Origin: an uncultured Duncaniella sp.
GTDB lineage: Bacteria; Bacteroidota; Bacteroidia; Bacteroidales; Muribaculaceae
Direction of reading: 5' to 3'
Length of the DNA stretch: 64,000 nucleotides
NCBI GenBank assembly: GCA_910577255.1
Contig: CAJTMH010000007.1
Location: 48,224-112,223, forward strand
In this document: positions 7,502-16,089 of the stretch, piece after piece
Position numbering within the stretch: the stretch's first letter is position 1
How the letters are laid out: each line of letters opens with the position of its first letter
Notes under the pieces: generated by a model
Seen by the model: only the letters and a program-made list of their open reading frames with translations
Database searches by the model: none
What the model was told of the DNA's origin: nothing
Made by a program: the position numbers and the translations under genes

Positions 7502-9265
7502 TTATAGTTTCTTCATGAGATTTCGGATATGAAGGCCCAAATTGGTGTCATCTTCATTGAGACCAAGTTTCTTCCGAATATCAGTGCTTGTATGATAGTG
7601 ACGTTTGAGCTGAATGTATTCCCCGATCTCTTTACCCCTTAATCCAATAGCATACAGACATACATAGTTCAGCTCCGCTTCAGTTAGACCATGATCGTCC
7701 AGATATTTCATTAAAGCTGGGTGCGATGCTCTAAACGCGAGACGAGTGGAGTCCATGAAACTCTTTCTGTCCTCTGTAATCTGATTTATCCATTTATCAT
7801 ACGGCTTGGAATATGTTTGGTTATCCGAAATTTTTGCCGCTAATAATCCATTCAGAATGCCTATGCGTTCCTGAATCGAGTCTAAAATCGGTTTTGATAG
7901 CTCCGCAGCAGAAAGCAATTCTTTCAGATGCTCACTCTCTAACTCGAGTTGCGAAATCTTTAATCTCATATTTTCGGCAGCAAGATTCTGCTTCTCACAC
8001 TCTAATTGAGCATTATACTTTTCCAGTTCAAGAACAGAGTTCTGTTTCTGCAAGTTTTCGTTTTCAAGTTGTAGTCTTGATTGCTCTTGCTCCGAAATTA
8101 TACGATTTTTCTTTCCCAGTCGAAGTTGATAATAGATAATACCAATAATAATTATGAGGACTAAGACAACGCATAAGCCTAACCAAATTTGCTTATCTTT
8201 CTGTTGAAGAGAATAAATATGATTCACCTTCAATTCATGTAGTTCTTGAGCCACTTTGGTTTTCTGATAAAATATCTTTGCATCTTCCTTATCAATGGCA
8301 TCTACATAGGTACTGTAAGCAGCTAACGCTTCTTTATACTTACCATTAGCCTCTAAAATTACAGGTCTAATTTGAAGATATCTGAATGACTCCCCAGTCT
8401 CACTATTTGGATCTATCCGCATTAGGACAGAGTCAGCTTTCTTGTATTGTTTTAATTTCAGATAACCGTTTGCTATATTAAGTTTGGAGGCATCACTAAT
8501 CAGTGCATAATCAGGAATGGTATCCAACATAGATGCAATTATATCTTTTGGCTCAAATGCAATAGAGTATGTTTGTCGAACCAATGCTCTTTCTTCACAA
8601 GATTCTGGCACTATTACAGAAAGAGAGTCAACTACACTCAGAATGCTATCAGACAACTGCCTATTTCCTAAGGCTATGCTTCCGTCCAATGCCTTTATAA
8701 GGCTTGATTGTCGATAGCTATCATTATTTAATCTCTCATATAAATAAGCAGCCGTCAGGTTATTGGATACATAATCCTCTAGTTGATAAGAAAAGAAATT
8801 CAGTATGCTTTGTGCGACGAGCATATTGGCATATGTAAGGGTATCCTTACATCTATTTTTCAAATCATTTGCCTTTAGAAATGTTTGCATTGCCATATCA
8901 AAGTCAGATCTGTTTAGAAATATACGACCTTGATAGTAAAGAGTCCGCAATCGCTCATCGGCAGATCCTTTATGGAGATAATAGTCGATTGCTGGCTGTA
9001 GCACGTCAAAAGAGGTGGTGTCAATATAATTCTTATCCAATGCCATTGACATCAACAAGGCATACCGAGCCTTCTCCTCATCATCTCCAAGTCCTCCTTT
9101 GTCTATCGTTGACAATATAGCCAAAGCGGAATCAGGGCGTGAGCACATCAAATTCTCAGCCGTGTCCAGAGTATCCCAAGCTCTTGTCTTATGGTCACAG
9201 CTAATGAACATTACCACTAACAGTAATGTCAATGTCAGTAATATGTATAATGTTCGTTTTTTCAT
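7502..9265 (-). CDS. Membrane-anchored TPR protein with C-terminal LuxR-like HTH
   Basis: This is a 587-residue regulator of a type common in Bacteroidales. The start at 9265 gives a lipoprotein-like signal (VVMFISC). Then come TPR helices (about 30-330) in the periplasm, a single membrane helix near 365 (IWLGLCVVLVLIIIIG), a long coiled coil (about 385-455) and a cytoplasmic HTH at the end (GLTEAELNYVCLYAIGLRGKEI...). The design suggests that an extracytoplasmic signal is passed to DNA binding. It lies 11 nt after the XRE gene and directly upstream of the RiPP operon, so it probably controls that operon. Confidence 0.85.
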   Translation of the reverse strand: MKKRTLYILLTLTLLLVVMFISCDHKTRAWDTLDTAENLMCSRPDSALAILSTIDKGGLGDDEEKARYALLMSMALDKNYIDTTSFDVLQPAIDYYLHKGSADERLRTLYYQGRIFLNRSDFDMAMQTFLKANDLKNRCKDTLTYANMLVAQSILNFFSYQLEDYVSNNLTAAYLYERLNNDSYRQSSLIKALDGSIALGNRQLSDSILSVVDSLSVIVPESCEERALVRQTYSIAFEPKDIIASMLDTIPDYALISDASKLNIANGYLKLKQYKKADSVLMRIDPNSETGESFRYLQIRPVILEANGKYKEALAAYSTYVDAIDKEDAKIFYQKTKVAQELHELKVNHIYSLQQKDKQIWLGLCVVLVLIIIIGIIYYQLRLGKKNRIISEQEQSRLQLENENLQKQNSVLELEKYNAQLECEKQNLAAENMRLKISQLELESEHLKELLSAAELSKPILDSIQERIGILNGLLAAKISDNQTYSKPYDKWINQITEDRKSFMDSTRLAFRASHPALMKYLDDHGLTEAELNYVCLYAIGLRGKEIGEYIQLKRHYHTSTDIRKKLGLNEDDTNLGLHIRNLMKKL

Positions 9266-9276
9266 ATCGTTGCTTC

Positions 9277-9504
9277 TCACTGCTGCCACACTTCATATTG
9301 CTCGACAATACTATCATCGTAAAAATCTTTTATCCCAATGTCTAGCAACTGTGCAATTCTCAACATCATCAAAATATCCGGTTGGGAGGAATTGGTGCAC
9401 CATTTAGACACAGTGGTGGGGTTAACTCTAAGCTGAGATGCCAGCCACAAATTAGTGCGATTCTTTTCAACAAGAATACTTTTAAGCCTATTGATCTTTG
9501 CCAT
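9277..9504 (-). CDS. Small XRE-type transcriptional regulator
   Basis: This 75-residue helix-turn-helix protein (NLWLASQLRVNPTTVSKW, the second and third helices) is the size of a bare Cro/C1-type domain. The ATG at 9504 is preferred over a longer frame because a TATCTTTG promoter box sits only 16 nt upstream, leaving a very short leader. A longer form would start above the promoter. It is co-directional with the TPR regulator. It could bind the inverted repeat at 7268-7292 or its own promoter. Confidence 0.85.
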   Translation of the reverse strand: MAKINRLKSILVEKNRTNLWLASQLRVNPTTVSKWCTNSSQPDILMMLRIAQLLDIGIKDFYDDSIVEQYEVWQQ

Positions 9505-9520
9505 GGCAAATTTTTTGTCG

Positions 9521-9528
9521 CAAAGATA
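9521..9528 (-). promoter_or_regulatory. Bacteroidetes -7 box (TATCTTTG) for the XRE gene
   Basis: The minus strand reads TATCTTTG, a full match to TAnnTTTG, 16 nt before the chosen ATG. The transcript would be nearly leaderless, which supports the short XRE start. Confidence 0.65.
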
Positions 9529-9614
9529 ATGAAAAATTTTCAGTTTTACATCATAACCGACTGAAAAATTGGGCAAATAGCATCGTTTTATTATGTAACA
9601 TCACTCAAAAGTAT

Positions 9615-10106
9615 TCAATCATCAAAAAACAAGGTCAGCTCCATGATTCTGCGACGGTATAATTGCTTATGTATTTTGCCCTTGTATCTGCAGAATGATA
9701 CATATTCCTTGTGAATATTCCTGTTGCCTGAACGGAGTTTCTTGAGTAATGTGCTCTTCTGTATGCGACCACTACCTACATTATATGCGAGACAGGCAAG
9801 AAGGAGACTGTCTCGACCGTATGTGCGGTAGTAGGCACAGAGGGTTGAGAGGTCTTTGCGTAATATTCGGTCCGCCTCAGCATGGGTGTATTGGCGTTTC
9901 TGATACTTTTCCCCAGCCTTGACTACATGACCATATGCAATTGTAGGCCAATGTCTGGGGGTGTGTAATGTTTCATAATGACGTATAAGAACACACGCTT
10001 GTTCGAACGGTTCAAGTTTAAGAAGACTTGACTGACGTTTGTGCGTATTGGAGGCGTTGCCAACCAATATGGTCAGCAACGCCATAATTGAAAGCAACCA
10101 TCTCAT
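9615..10106 (-). CDS. GH24-type lysozyme of the ICE
   Basis: This 163-residue secreted muramidase has an N-terminal hydrophobic signal (LLSIMALLTILVGNAS), the acidic residue in HYETLH and the downstream motif PTIAYGH that match the phage-lysozyme active site. The segment between them is shorter than in T4 lysozyme, as is usual in lysozymes of Bacteroides conjugative elements. LACLAYNVGSG is the conserved helix. It probably opens peptidoglycan for the transfer apparatus. The ATG at 10106 overlaps the ArdC stop as ATGA; a longer TTG start is less likely. It is the last gene of the long minus operon. Confidence 0.85.
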   Translation of the reverse strand: MRWLLSIMALLTILVGNASNTHKRQSSLLKLEPFEQACVLIRHYETLHTPRHWPTIAYGHVVKAGEKYQKRQYTHAEADRILRKDLSTLCAYYRTYGRDSLLLACLAYNVGSGRIQKSTLLKKLRSGNRNIHKEYVSFCRYKGKIHKQLYRRRIMELTLFFDD

Positions 10107-11401
10107 CGACAACGCCCTCTTGATGTGTTTTCCCTCTCTTCCTCTGATTGTGAAACTTCCTCGGACTTTGTCTGCTCTTCCTCTTCCTTAATGCGAATGT
10201 CTGACATTCTGTCGTCATTTTCACGTTTTGATGCTTCTGTAGATTTATTGTCATTGCAGGGTTCATCACTATTTTTCATAGGGGTTCCCTTGAACGGCAC
10301 CTCGTCCACCAGAGTAGGGTCTAAAGCGGCATCATCTTGCGTATAAGGTCTTATCTGCTGTCCGTTGTCAAGCTGTTGCTGAACCTCTTGCATCCTGAAT
10401 GAGATTACGGCGGTAGCTTTCTTCACATCCGATAGAACCGTCTTAATGAAGTCTGGGGATTCTTCCAATTCTTTTATCCATGATTTTAAGTAGGTGGCTG
10501 AATCTTCCTTGACATGTTTTAGGATACCTATTTGCTGACAAACGAGCGCTGCCCCTAGTTCCGCTACCAATTCCTCACGTGCATACTCTTTGTCGCCGAA
10601 CCTTGCCGCTTTCAGACGGTTCAACCGATTTTGGCTACCTGTGCTATGAGTCATTTCATGGAGTGCTGTTCCATAGAAATTTTCACCGCTATAGAATTGC
10701 TCTTTCAATGGCATCACAATATGATCCATCCGGCGAGAGTAATATGCATCATCCTGTTTCTCCAGTTTTATCGGACATATCCAGGCATTATTGGCAATCA
10801 TGGCATCAATGACAGGGAAGGAAAACATCTCACCCTCATGTACCGGTGGTTTCAATGAGCACTGTTCCTCCAGTTTGTCGTACAAGTCTGGCCGCACCTG
10901 CTGAAGATTGGTCTGCGCTACATTAAAGACGTTAAATACCTGATTCTTTGGGAATACGTTATATCGTTCCTTTTCTTTGTCAGATAGCTTTTTGTAGTCA
11001 TCCCAGGAAATTTTTTCCCTGGTCTCTCTGTCTATGACAGTGTATGTAGTAAGAAAAACCGGAAAGGATTTTTCCCCTTTCAGTACGTGAACAGGTTCAC
11101 GGCCTTCAATCGTCCCTCCTTTCAACTCCGGATTGAGTATTTTCTGAATGGAGTTAAAAGTGCACCAGACAGGCATTTTGTAGCCCTCTTTCTCGGCATG
11201 TAGCATTAGCATCAAGGCATTAGCCCCATTATAATGACGGCCGGTCAGATTGCGTGGCCACACCAAGGCTCCCTCTGTAAACCAAGGCTTGTGCCAATTA
11301 TCTTTCATCGACTTAATCTTCTCAATCATCAGCTCTGTGAAGCGGTCGAGGGCTTTGTCCTCAGCTGAGGGTTGGTTTGGATTCTTGGAGTAGTGTGCCA
11401 T
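10103..11401 (-). CDS. ArdC-like antirestriction protein with intact HExxH
   Basis: The protein is 432 residues. The N-terminal ssDNA-binding domain (about 10-150) carries WHKPWF and HYNGANALML. The zinc-metallopeptidase-like domain has HEMTHSTG near residue 250 and EELVAELGAAL as third-ligand region. The tail (about 340-432) is acidic and low-complexity. ArdC proteins protect incoming single-stranded conjugative DNA from host restriction. The start overlaps the SSB-like stop by one base (TAATG), so the two are probably co-translated. Compare the degenerate relative at 13724-16081. Confidence 0.9.
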   Translation of the reverse strand: MAHYSKNPNQPSAEDKALDRFTELMIEKIKSMKDNWHKPWFTEGALVWPRNLTGRHYNGANALMLMLHAEKEGYKMPVWCTFNSIQKILNPELKGGTIEGREPVHVLKGEKSFPVFLTTYTVIDRETREKISWDDYKKLSDKEKERYNVFPKNQVFNVFNVAQTNLQQVRPDLYDKLEEQCSLKPPVHEGEMFSFPVIDAMIANNAWICPIKLEKQDDAYYSRRMDHIVMPLKEQFYSGENFYGTALHEMTHSTGSQNRLNRLKAARFGDKEYAREELVAELGAALVCQQIGILKHVKEDSATYLKSWIKELEESPDFIKTVLSDVKKATAVISFRMQEVQQQLDNGQQIRPYTQDDAALDPTLVDEVPFKGTPMKNSDEPCNDNKSTEASKRENDDRMSDIRIKEEEEQTKSEEVSQSEEERENTSRGRCR

Positions 11402-11994
11402 TAGAGCGTGAGCTTCTTATATTCTGTAAGCTCCGTAATCTTGCAGAAGAAGTCTAGATTACCGTTAAAAGATGAAACGCGCAATTCACCCTTTGCCTCG
11501 ATCTTTGCCTTGGGCTCGATGAAGGGTTCGATTGCTGCTGAGAAACGGACGAAGCGGACAAAGACGCTGTAAAACTCATCACCGATTTTGTCTGTCGAGT
11601 ATGCTGAAAATCTAAGGTATTTGTTCCCTTTCTTATCAGTCGGGGTTACAATATCCTTGCATATCGTTCCTCGAAACTCCATGTTGCCGGCAATTCCTGA
11701 TTCTGCCACCGGGTCAAATTCGAGCCTCTCGGCAGAAAGGTTGAAATACTGGCGTTTCTCCGGAGCACCCTTGATTTTCAAGATGCCGTCGATAGCGACC
11801 CTGCGTCCTTCGACAAGCGATGCAACATCTGCGTTATCGGCAGCCACACTTATATTGATGTGGACTGCATCCCCTTTGGTTGTGGGAATAGCTACTGACA
11901 ACCCGAACGCCACGAATGACTTTCCATCCGCTGTCTGTTTTACACTGGCGGCACGATTCACGATACCGCATACCTTCACAGTACATTTAATCAT
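11401..11994 (-). CDS. SSB-like protein with two OB-fold units
   Basis: This 197-residue protein begins like a single-stranded DNA-binding protein (VCGIVNRAASVKQTADGKSF then an OB-type strand pattern). A second, similar unit (about 105-190) starts GTICKDIVTPTDKKGNKYLRF. Tandem OB folds with no acidic SSB tail suggest coating of transferred DNA strands, not the host replicative SSB. It sits immediately before the ArdC-like gene, fitting establishment after transfer. The two-domain reading is from pattern matching by eye. Confidence 0.65.
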   Translation of the reverse strand: MIKCTVKVCGIVNRAASVKQTADGKSFVAFGLSVAIPTTKGDAVHINISVAADNADVASLVEGRRVAIDGILKIKGAPEKRQYFNLSAERLEFDPVAESGIAGNMEFRGTICKDIVTPTDKKGNKYLRFSAYSTDKIGDEFYSVFVRFVRFSAAIEPFIEPKAKIEAKGELRVSSFNGNLDFFCKITELTEYKKLTL

Positions 11995-12012
11995 ATATGC
12001 TTGATTTATTGG

Positions 12013-12189
12013 TTAATCCCTCGAAATTAGTTGGATGTAAAAGATACAGGCTATTGATGTCTTGACAGCTTCAAATAGCGAAAAGAAGACTGCATACCAT
12101 AATCCCAGATATGTATAGATAGTCAGAGTGATGTAACACATGATCAGCAGCAAAACTATCAATATCGAATAAGTCATAAGGCTTCTCAT
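12013..12189 (-). CDS. 58-residue membrane protein (translationally coupled)
   Basis: A short frame starts at the ATG overlapping the stop of the peptidoglycan hydrolase gene (ATGA) and ends TAA at 12013. The protein has two hydrophobic stretches, YSILIVLLLIMCYITLTIY and LWYAVFFSLFEAVKTSIACI, so two membrane helices are likely. The tight coupling and the fact that it fills an otherwise empty 190-nt gap in a compact operon support it. No family is recognised. It could assist the hydrolase or anchor the transfer machinery. Confidence 0.6.
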   Translation of the reverse strand: MRSLMTYSILIVLLLIMCYITLTIYTYLGLWYAVFFSLFEAVKTSIACIFYIQLISRD

Positions 12190-13727
12190 CTCTGCATCAT
12201 TTGAGTCTGGTCATTGCCGATCTGCCGATTGAAACTTTCCGACATCTGGTTGCCAACAACAATGTTGTTCACAATTACGGACACACGATGTCGTTTCGCG
12301 TCATTATCAAGTCCGTTATCATTTAGGATGTTGGAAAGTCTTGTCAGTTCGGCATTTGTCAATTCATGGCTAAATGAGGCATTATCTGAAACGACAGAGA
12401 GGATGGGATTGCCATTCTCCTGAACCGTCATAATGCACGACCTCAGACCAGTAGTAAGGGACGTGAGATCTATCTTGCGAGTGACAGCGGCATTCGTGGC
12501 TACAGTCATCGCATCCTCCCTCTCCTTGCCGTCAATCTGAACCGCAAGAGCCATCAGAGATGTAAACATTGTGATTGCCATCTCCATCACTGGGTCATTG
12601 GACGGAAGTTGGACACCGCTGTCCTCCGACGAAAGAAGCTTCTTCATCCAATCATCCGGCGACATCTCCTTCGCTTCATCAAGATCATTGTCTGGCATAA
12701 TTCCCGGATTGGGTTCTACCTGGTCCGCATATTGAGCCAATATATTCTCGCCATTGTGCATGGCCGTTATCTTAATGTTGCCCTTAGCTGCTATCTCTGC
12801 AAGATAAGCGGCTGGGTCAATATCCCTTGCAGTTCCATCGGTAGATACCAACTTTACCCCAAAGTGTAGATGTTCTCCAGTTGTTCGCGTACCGGTATTA
12901 CCTGATACTCCAATTTTCTGTCCGGCATTGACTGTATCTCCAATTTTCACATTGATGTCCGACAAATGCATGTATGTTGTCTGGTATTTGGAGCCGTCAG
13001 GGCGGTTGTACTCGATGGTGACACTCTTACCGCCACCGGTATTCACGTTCTGATTGACGTTTACCACCTTGCCATTATCTTCAGTTGCAAGTAGCTCGTC
13101 ACCTTTACATCTTATATCAACACCTTTGTGAAACTGCTTCTGACCGGGAGTGATTGGGTCATTCCGCATACCATACAGTGAAGTTATCAACAGAAACTCA
13201 TCCCTCTTTACAGGGAATGAATAGCCAGATACCTGCTTCATCTTAGGGGAAGCTGCCATCGGCCCCTGTTCCGATGCGATCTTGTCATACTTTGTCAGAT
13301 TCATTCTGTCGATTACGGAGATGAGACTGGACGCATATTGGTTTGATGTGGCATAACCTGCCTTCTGCAAACCACGACACCAACCTTGATAGTCGTTTGC
13401 CTGGAGTGCAAAACACTGAGCGTACCTGCTGTTGTTCTTGAGTATCAGGGAGTGATGCTCAAAACTGTCGGCAACTGAGGCATACCTGCAGAACTTCTCA
13501 TTAGGACGGTCATCGGTATAAAGCCCATACTGTCCTCCTGCATCAATCCAGCTTTTCCCGGCCTTGATTCCAAAATGGTTGTTACATTCCCTGGATAACT
13601 GACTCTGACCGTTGGCACTCTCCAGAATGCCCTGAGCAAGAGTAACAGAAGCTGGTATGCCATATTTACGCTGTTGCTCCATGGCATATTCGGCATATTT
13701 TTCTACATATTCGCTTGACCTGCTCAT
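12186..13727 (-). CDS. Bifunctional peptidoglycan hydrolase: glucosaminidase plus M23 endopeptidase
   Basis: The protein is 513 residues. Residues ~5-150 form a glucosaminidase/muramidase domain (SVTLAQGILESANGQS with the catalytic Glu, CNNHFGIKAG). Residues ~170-310 form an M23/LytM domain with all ligands: HKGVD, YMHLS and EHLHF. The remaining ~200 residues are unassigned. There is no N-terminal signal peptide, so export through the transfer channel or another route is implied. It resembles the wall-cutting transglycosylase/endopeptidases of conjugation systems. It overlaps both neighbours by ATGA. Confidence 0.9.
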   Translation of the reverse strand: MSRSSEYVEKYAEYAMEQQRKYGIPASVTLAQGILESANGQSQLSRECNNHFGIKAGKSWIDAGGQYGLYTDDRPNEKFCRYASVADSFEHHSLILKNNSRYAQCFALQANDYQGWCRGLQKAGYATSNQYASSLISVIDRMNLTKYDKIASEQGPMAASPKMKQVSGYSFPVKRDEFLLITSLYGMRNDPITPGQKQFHKGVDIRCKGDELLATEDNGKVVNVNQNVNTGGGKSVTIEYNRPDGSKYQTTYMHLSDINVKIGDTVNAGQKIGVSGNTGTRTTGEHLHFGVKLVSTDGTARDIDPAAYLAEIAAKGNIKITAMHNGENILAQYADQVEPNPGIMPDNDLDEAKEMSPDDWMKKLLSSEDSGVQLPSNDPVMEMAITMFTSLMALAVQIDGKEREDAMTVATNAAVTRKIDLTSLTTGLRSCIMTVQENGNPILSVVSDNASFSHELTNAELTRLSNILNDNGLDNDAKRHRVSVIVNNIVVGNQMSESFNRQIGNDQTQMMQR

Positions 13728-16081
13728 CTTTTCGGACCATGATATGCTTCAACTTCCTCAACCTCTTCGGTCTTTTCAACTTCCATACTCTCGCCACGAG
13801 ACTCGGGATTTTCAATCGCCTCACTTTGGCTGATCTTTGCTCCCAGCATGTCCGCGAATATCTTTGCGGTAAGTGATGTTTTGTAACTGTCCATATCCTC
13901 AGCTACAAACATTCGATGCCATTGCTCCCTGCTTATCTCTCGTGGCTTGATGTTGCCAACTCCCTCGATCTTCGGGGCACACATGAACTTGTCATCCTTG
14001 GATTTGTATATATTGGCTCGGATGAGACGTGAAACATCCGCATCTTCTGGAATCTCATTAAATATATCGAATTTCAGAGCCGGATTAGCTTTAGCGATTT
14101 CGTAGTATTTCTGTCCCAACTCCATTCGAAGTCTGTCACCTTCCGCCTGATGCCCCTGACGAATCGTTGAGAAGAATCGGTTTGTGTCCTCCTTTTCCGG
14201 ATAGATACAGAAAGACTGCTCATCTTTTGCCTTAATATAGAAAAACCAACGATTGTTGTCATCCTTGAGCATATGCACCTTATCGAACAGCACTGTATTG
14301 ACAGACGCGACTGCCTCGGACACATCAATCCGGGCAACCTCATTAAGTTTGCCCTCCTTGAGTACCATCTCATGTACGGTCTTTCCGTCATAATAACTAT
14401 CATCGGCCTGCAAAGAAAGTTTACCTACACGGTTATAGAATCGGATGTATTTGGCGCCTTCATGCCGAAGAGCCAGACTGATACGATCTTTGGACATGCC
14501 TCTGATACCATTGACGCTCAGCGTCGCCCTTGACTGTTTGCGTTCATCCTTTGACATGACTTCTTCTGGAGAAACACGGAACATCTTGCGATCACCGTCT
14601 GGGAGATTTATATAGCCGCCCGCCATCGCGCCACCAGGCAGAATGACATCGTATATTCCAGTCTTCTCATCCTTGATAACTACCATGGAGCGGTCATATT
14701 CGTTAGGAATAGATGTAATCATGTCGCGGATGACATAGTGGTTTGTTCTGTTGTTCCATTCATCAGGAAGATATTCCATACACAGACGGTCTATTGAAGC
14801 GGCGTGCTTCAGAGCCTCGCCGTATGCAAGTTCTACCTGTTCCGCATCATCGGTACCGGTCAGCCGTAGAGCATCCTCCAACTCCTTATTATAATAAGCG
14901 AGGTCGAATTTCTCCATGAATACGGTCTTCTCTTCCGATGAAGAGAAGTTCCGGTCTTCGATTCTCATACCACCGTGACGGATGATATCACACAGTATTG
15001 CCGCCTCACGGCAGTCAACCTGTGGCTTCTGCTTCTCGTGAAGGTCATCTATCTGCGCTTGGGTTCTGAAACGAGCATACTCAATCTTTTCTCCGTGCTC
15101 TGCCTTTCGTATCACATCGAGGGCATTGTTGATATCAGCTTCAAGAGCATCAATCATACATGGGGTTTCCTGTAGTTCGCGTGTCCATGTGTCCACAAGG
15201 TCGATGGCTTGTGGCGAGAGCTTGGCTGGAAGCCCAAGTTCCGACATCTTTACGGCAGAAGCCACTTCCACCACAAGTTTCTCGTAACGCTCCGCATATT
15301 CACCCGGTGCCTGGCCTCCTTTCATTACCATTCCTTCGCGAGCCAAACGCTGTTGATGTCCGGTCGCATTAACAATTTGACGCATAAGTTCCTGAACATA
15401 TTCCGGATAATTCTCATATTTGCGTTGCTCCGGCATATATACAGCATCCTTGTCGGTATCGTAATGTGCGATATTAGAGGCCTCACGTCGAATTGGTACC
15501 AAAAAATCTTTCATTTGCTTTATGAAGCCGTTGACTGTTGCCCTTAGCTGTTTTTCCTCATCTTTGAGATGACCACGCTCGTTGGCAGATCCATAGCGGT
15601 CGAGGACTTTACGGTAAGCTTCTGCTTCCGAATGAGGCATAACGGTCTGATCTATGTTGAATAGTACCCTTATCTGCCTTTGTTGAACGCCTTTGTATTC
15701 TTTCTGCTGTTCGGGAGTAAGTTTCTTGTAGTCGGCAGCAGTTATAACCTCCTTCGGATTGTGCCTGTTTACGTAGTTATCCCACGCATACCAGTTGAAC
15801 GGCGCCCCTTTTTCTTTACCGATGACAGGTGTACCTGAGGCTTTGGCTGTATGGAAGAACACATACTGTGCCGACGGAAATTTCCGGCTATCTGCGAAAA
15901 GCTGGAGTATTAATGAGTTAAATGGACTGACTGCCGGTCCCTTGGGATATATCCTGGGAGCCGGCATACCTGCATGGTTGAGCCAAGTGCCTCCGTTGTT
16001 TCGGGCATCGCTCAAAGCTTCGTTGATTAACTGGACCTGGCGGATCGCCGCCTTCTCTTCCTGTGGAGATTTCTCTTTCAT
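13724..16081 (-). CDS. Large ArdC-related protein with destroyed metallopeptidase motif
   Basis: This 785-residue protein resembles the ArdC protein at 10103-11401 over its first ~330 residues: FNSLILQLFADS, a domain with YKKLTPEQQKEYKGV, then the peptidase-like region. Where ArdC has HEMTHSTGSQNRL this protein reads RQIVNATGHQQRL, so both zinc-binding histidines and the glutamate are gone. The third-ligand helix KLVVEVASAV persists. The C-terminal ~450 residues are unassigned. A non-enzymatic DNA-binding or decoy role is plausible. It is not a pseudogene: the frame is long, intact and tightly packed in the operon. Confidence 0.65.
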   Translation of the reverse strand: MKEKSPQEEKAAIRQVQLINEALSDARNNGGTWLNHAGMPAPRIYPKGPAVSPFNSLILQLFADSRKFPSAQYVFFHTAKASGTPVIGKEKGAPFNWYAWDNYVNRHNPKEVITAADYKKLTPEQQKEYKGVQQRQIRVLFNIDQTVMPHSEAEAYRKVLDRYGSANERGHLKDEEKQLRATVNGFIKQMKDFLVPIRREASNIAHYDTDKDAVYMPEQRKYENYPEYVQELMRQIVNATGHQQRLAREGMVMKGGQAPGEYAERYEKLVVEVASAVKMSELGLPAKLSPQAIDLVDTWTRELQETPCMIDALEADINNALDVIRKAEHGEKIEYARFRTQAQIDDLHEKQKPQVDCREAAILCDIIRHGGMRIEDRNFSSSEEKTVFMEKFDLAYYNKELEDALRLTGTDDAEQVELAYGEALKHAASIDRLCMEYLPDEWNNRTNHYVIRDMITSIPNEYDRSMVVIKDEKTGIYDVILPGGAMAGGYINLPDGDRKMFRVSPEEVMSKDERKQSRATLSVNGIRGMSKDRISLALRHEGAKYIRFYNRVGKLSLQADDSYYDGKTVHEMVLKEGKLNEVARIDVSEAVASVNTVLFDKVHMLKDDNNRWFFYIKAKDEQSFCIYPEKEDTNRFFSTIRQGHQAEGDRLRMELGQKYYEIAKANPALKFDIFNEIPEDADVSRLIRANIYKSKDDKFMCAPKIEGVGNIKPREISREQWHRMFVAEDMDSYKTSLTAKIFADMLGAKISQSEAIENPESRGESMEVEKTEEVEEVEAYHGPKR

Positions 16082-16089
16082 TATTCTGT

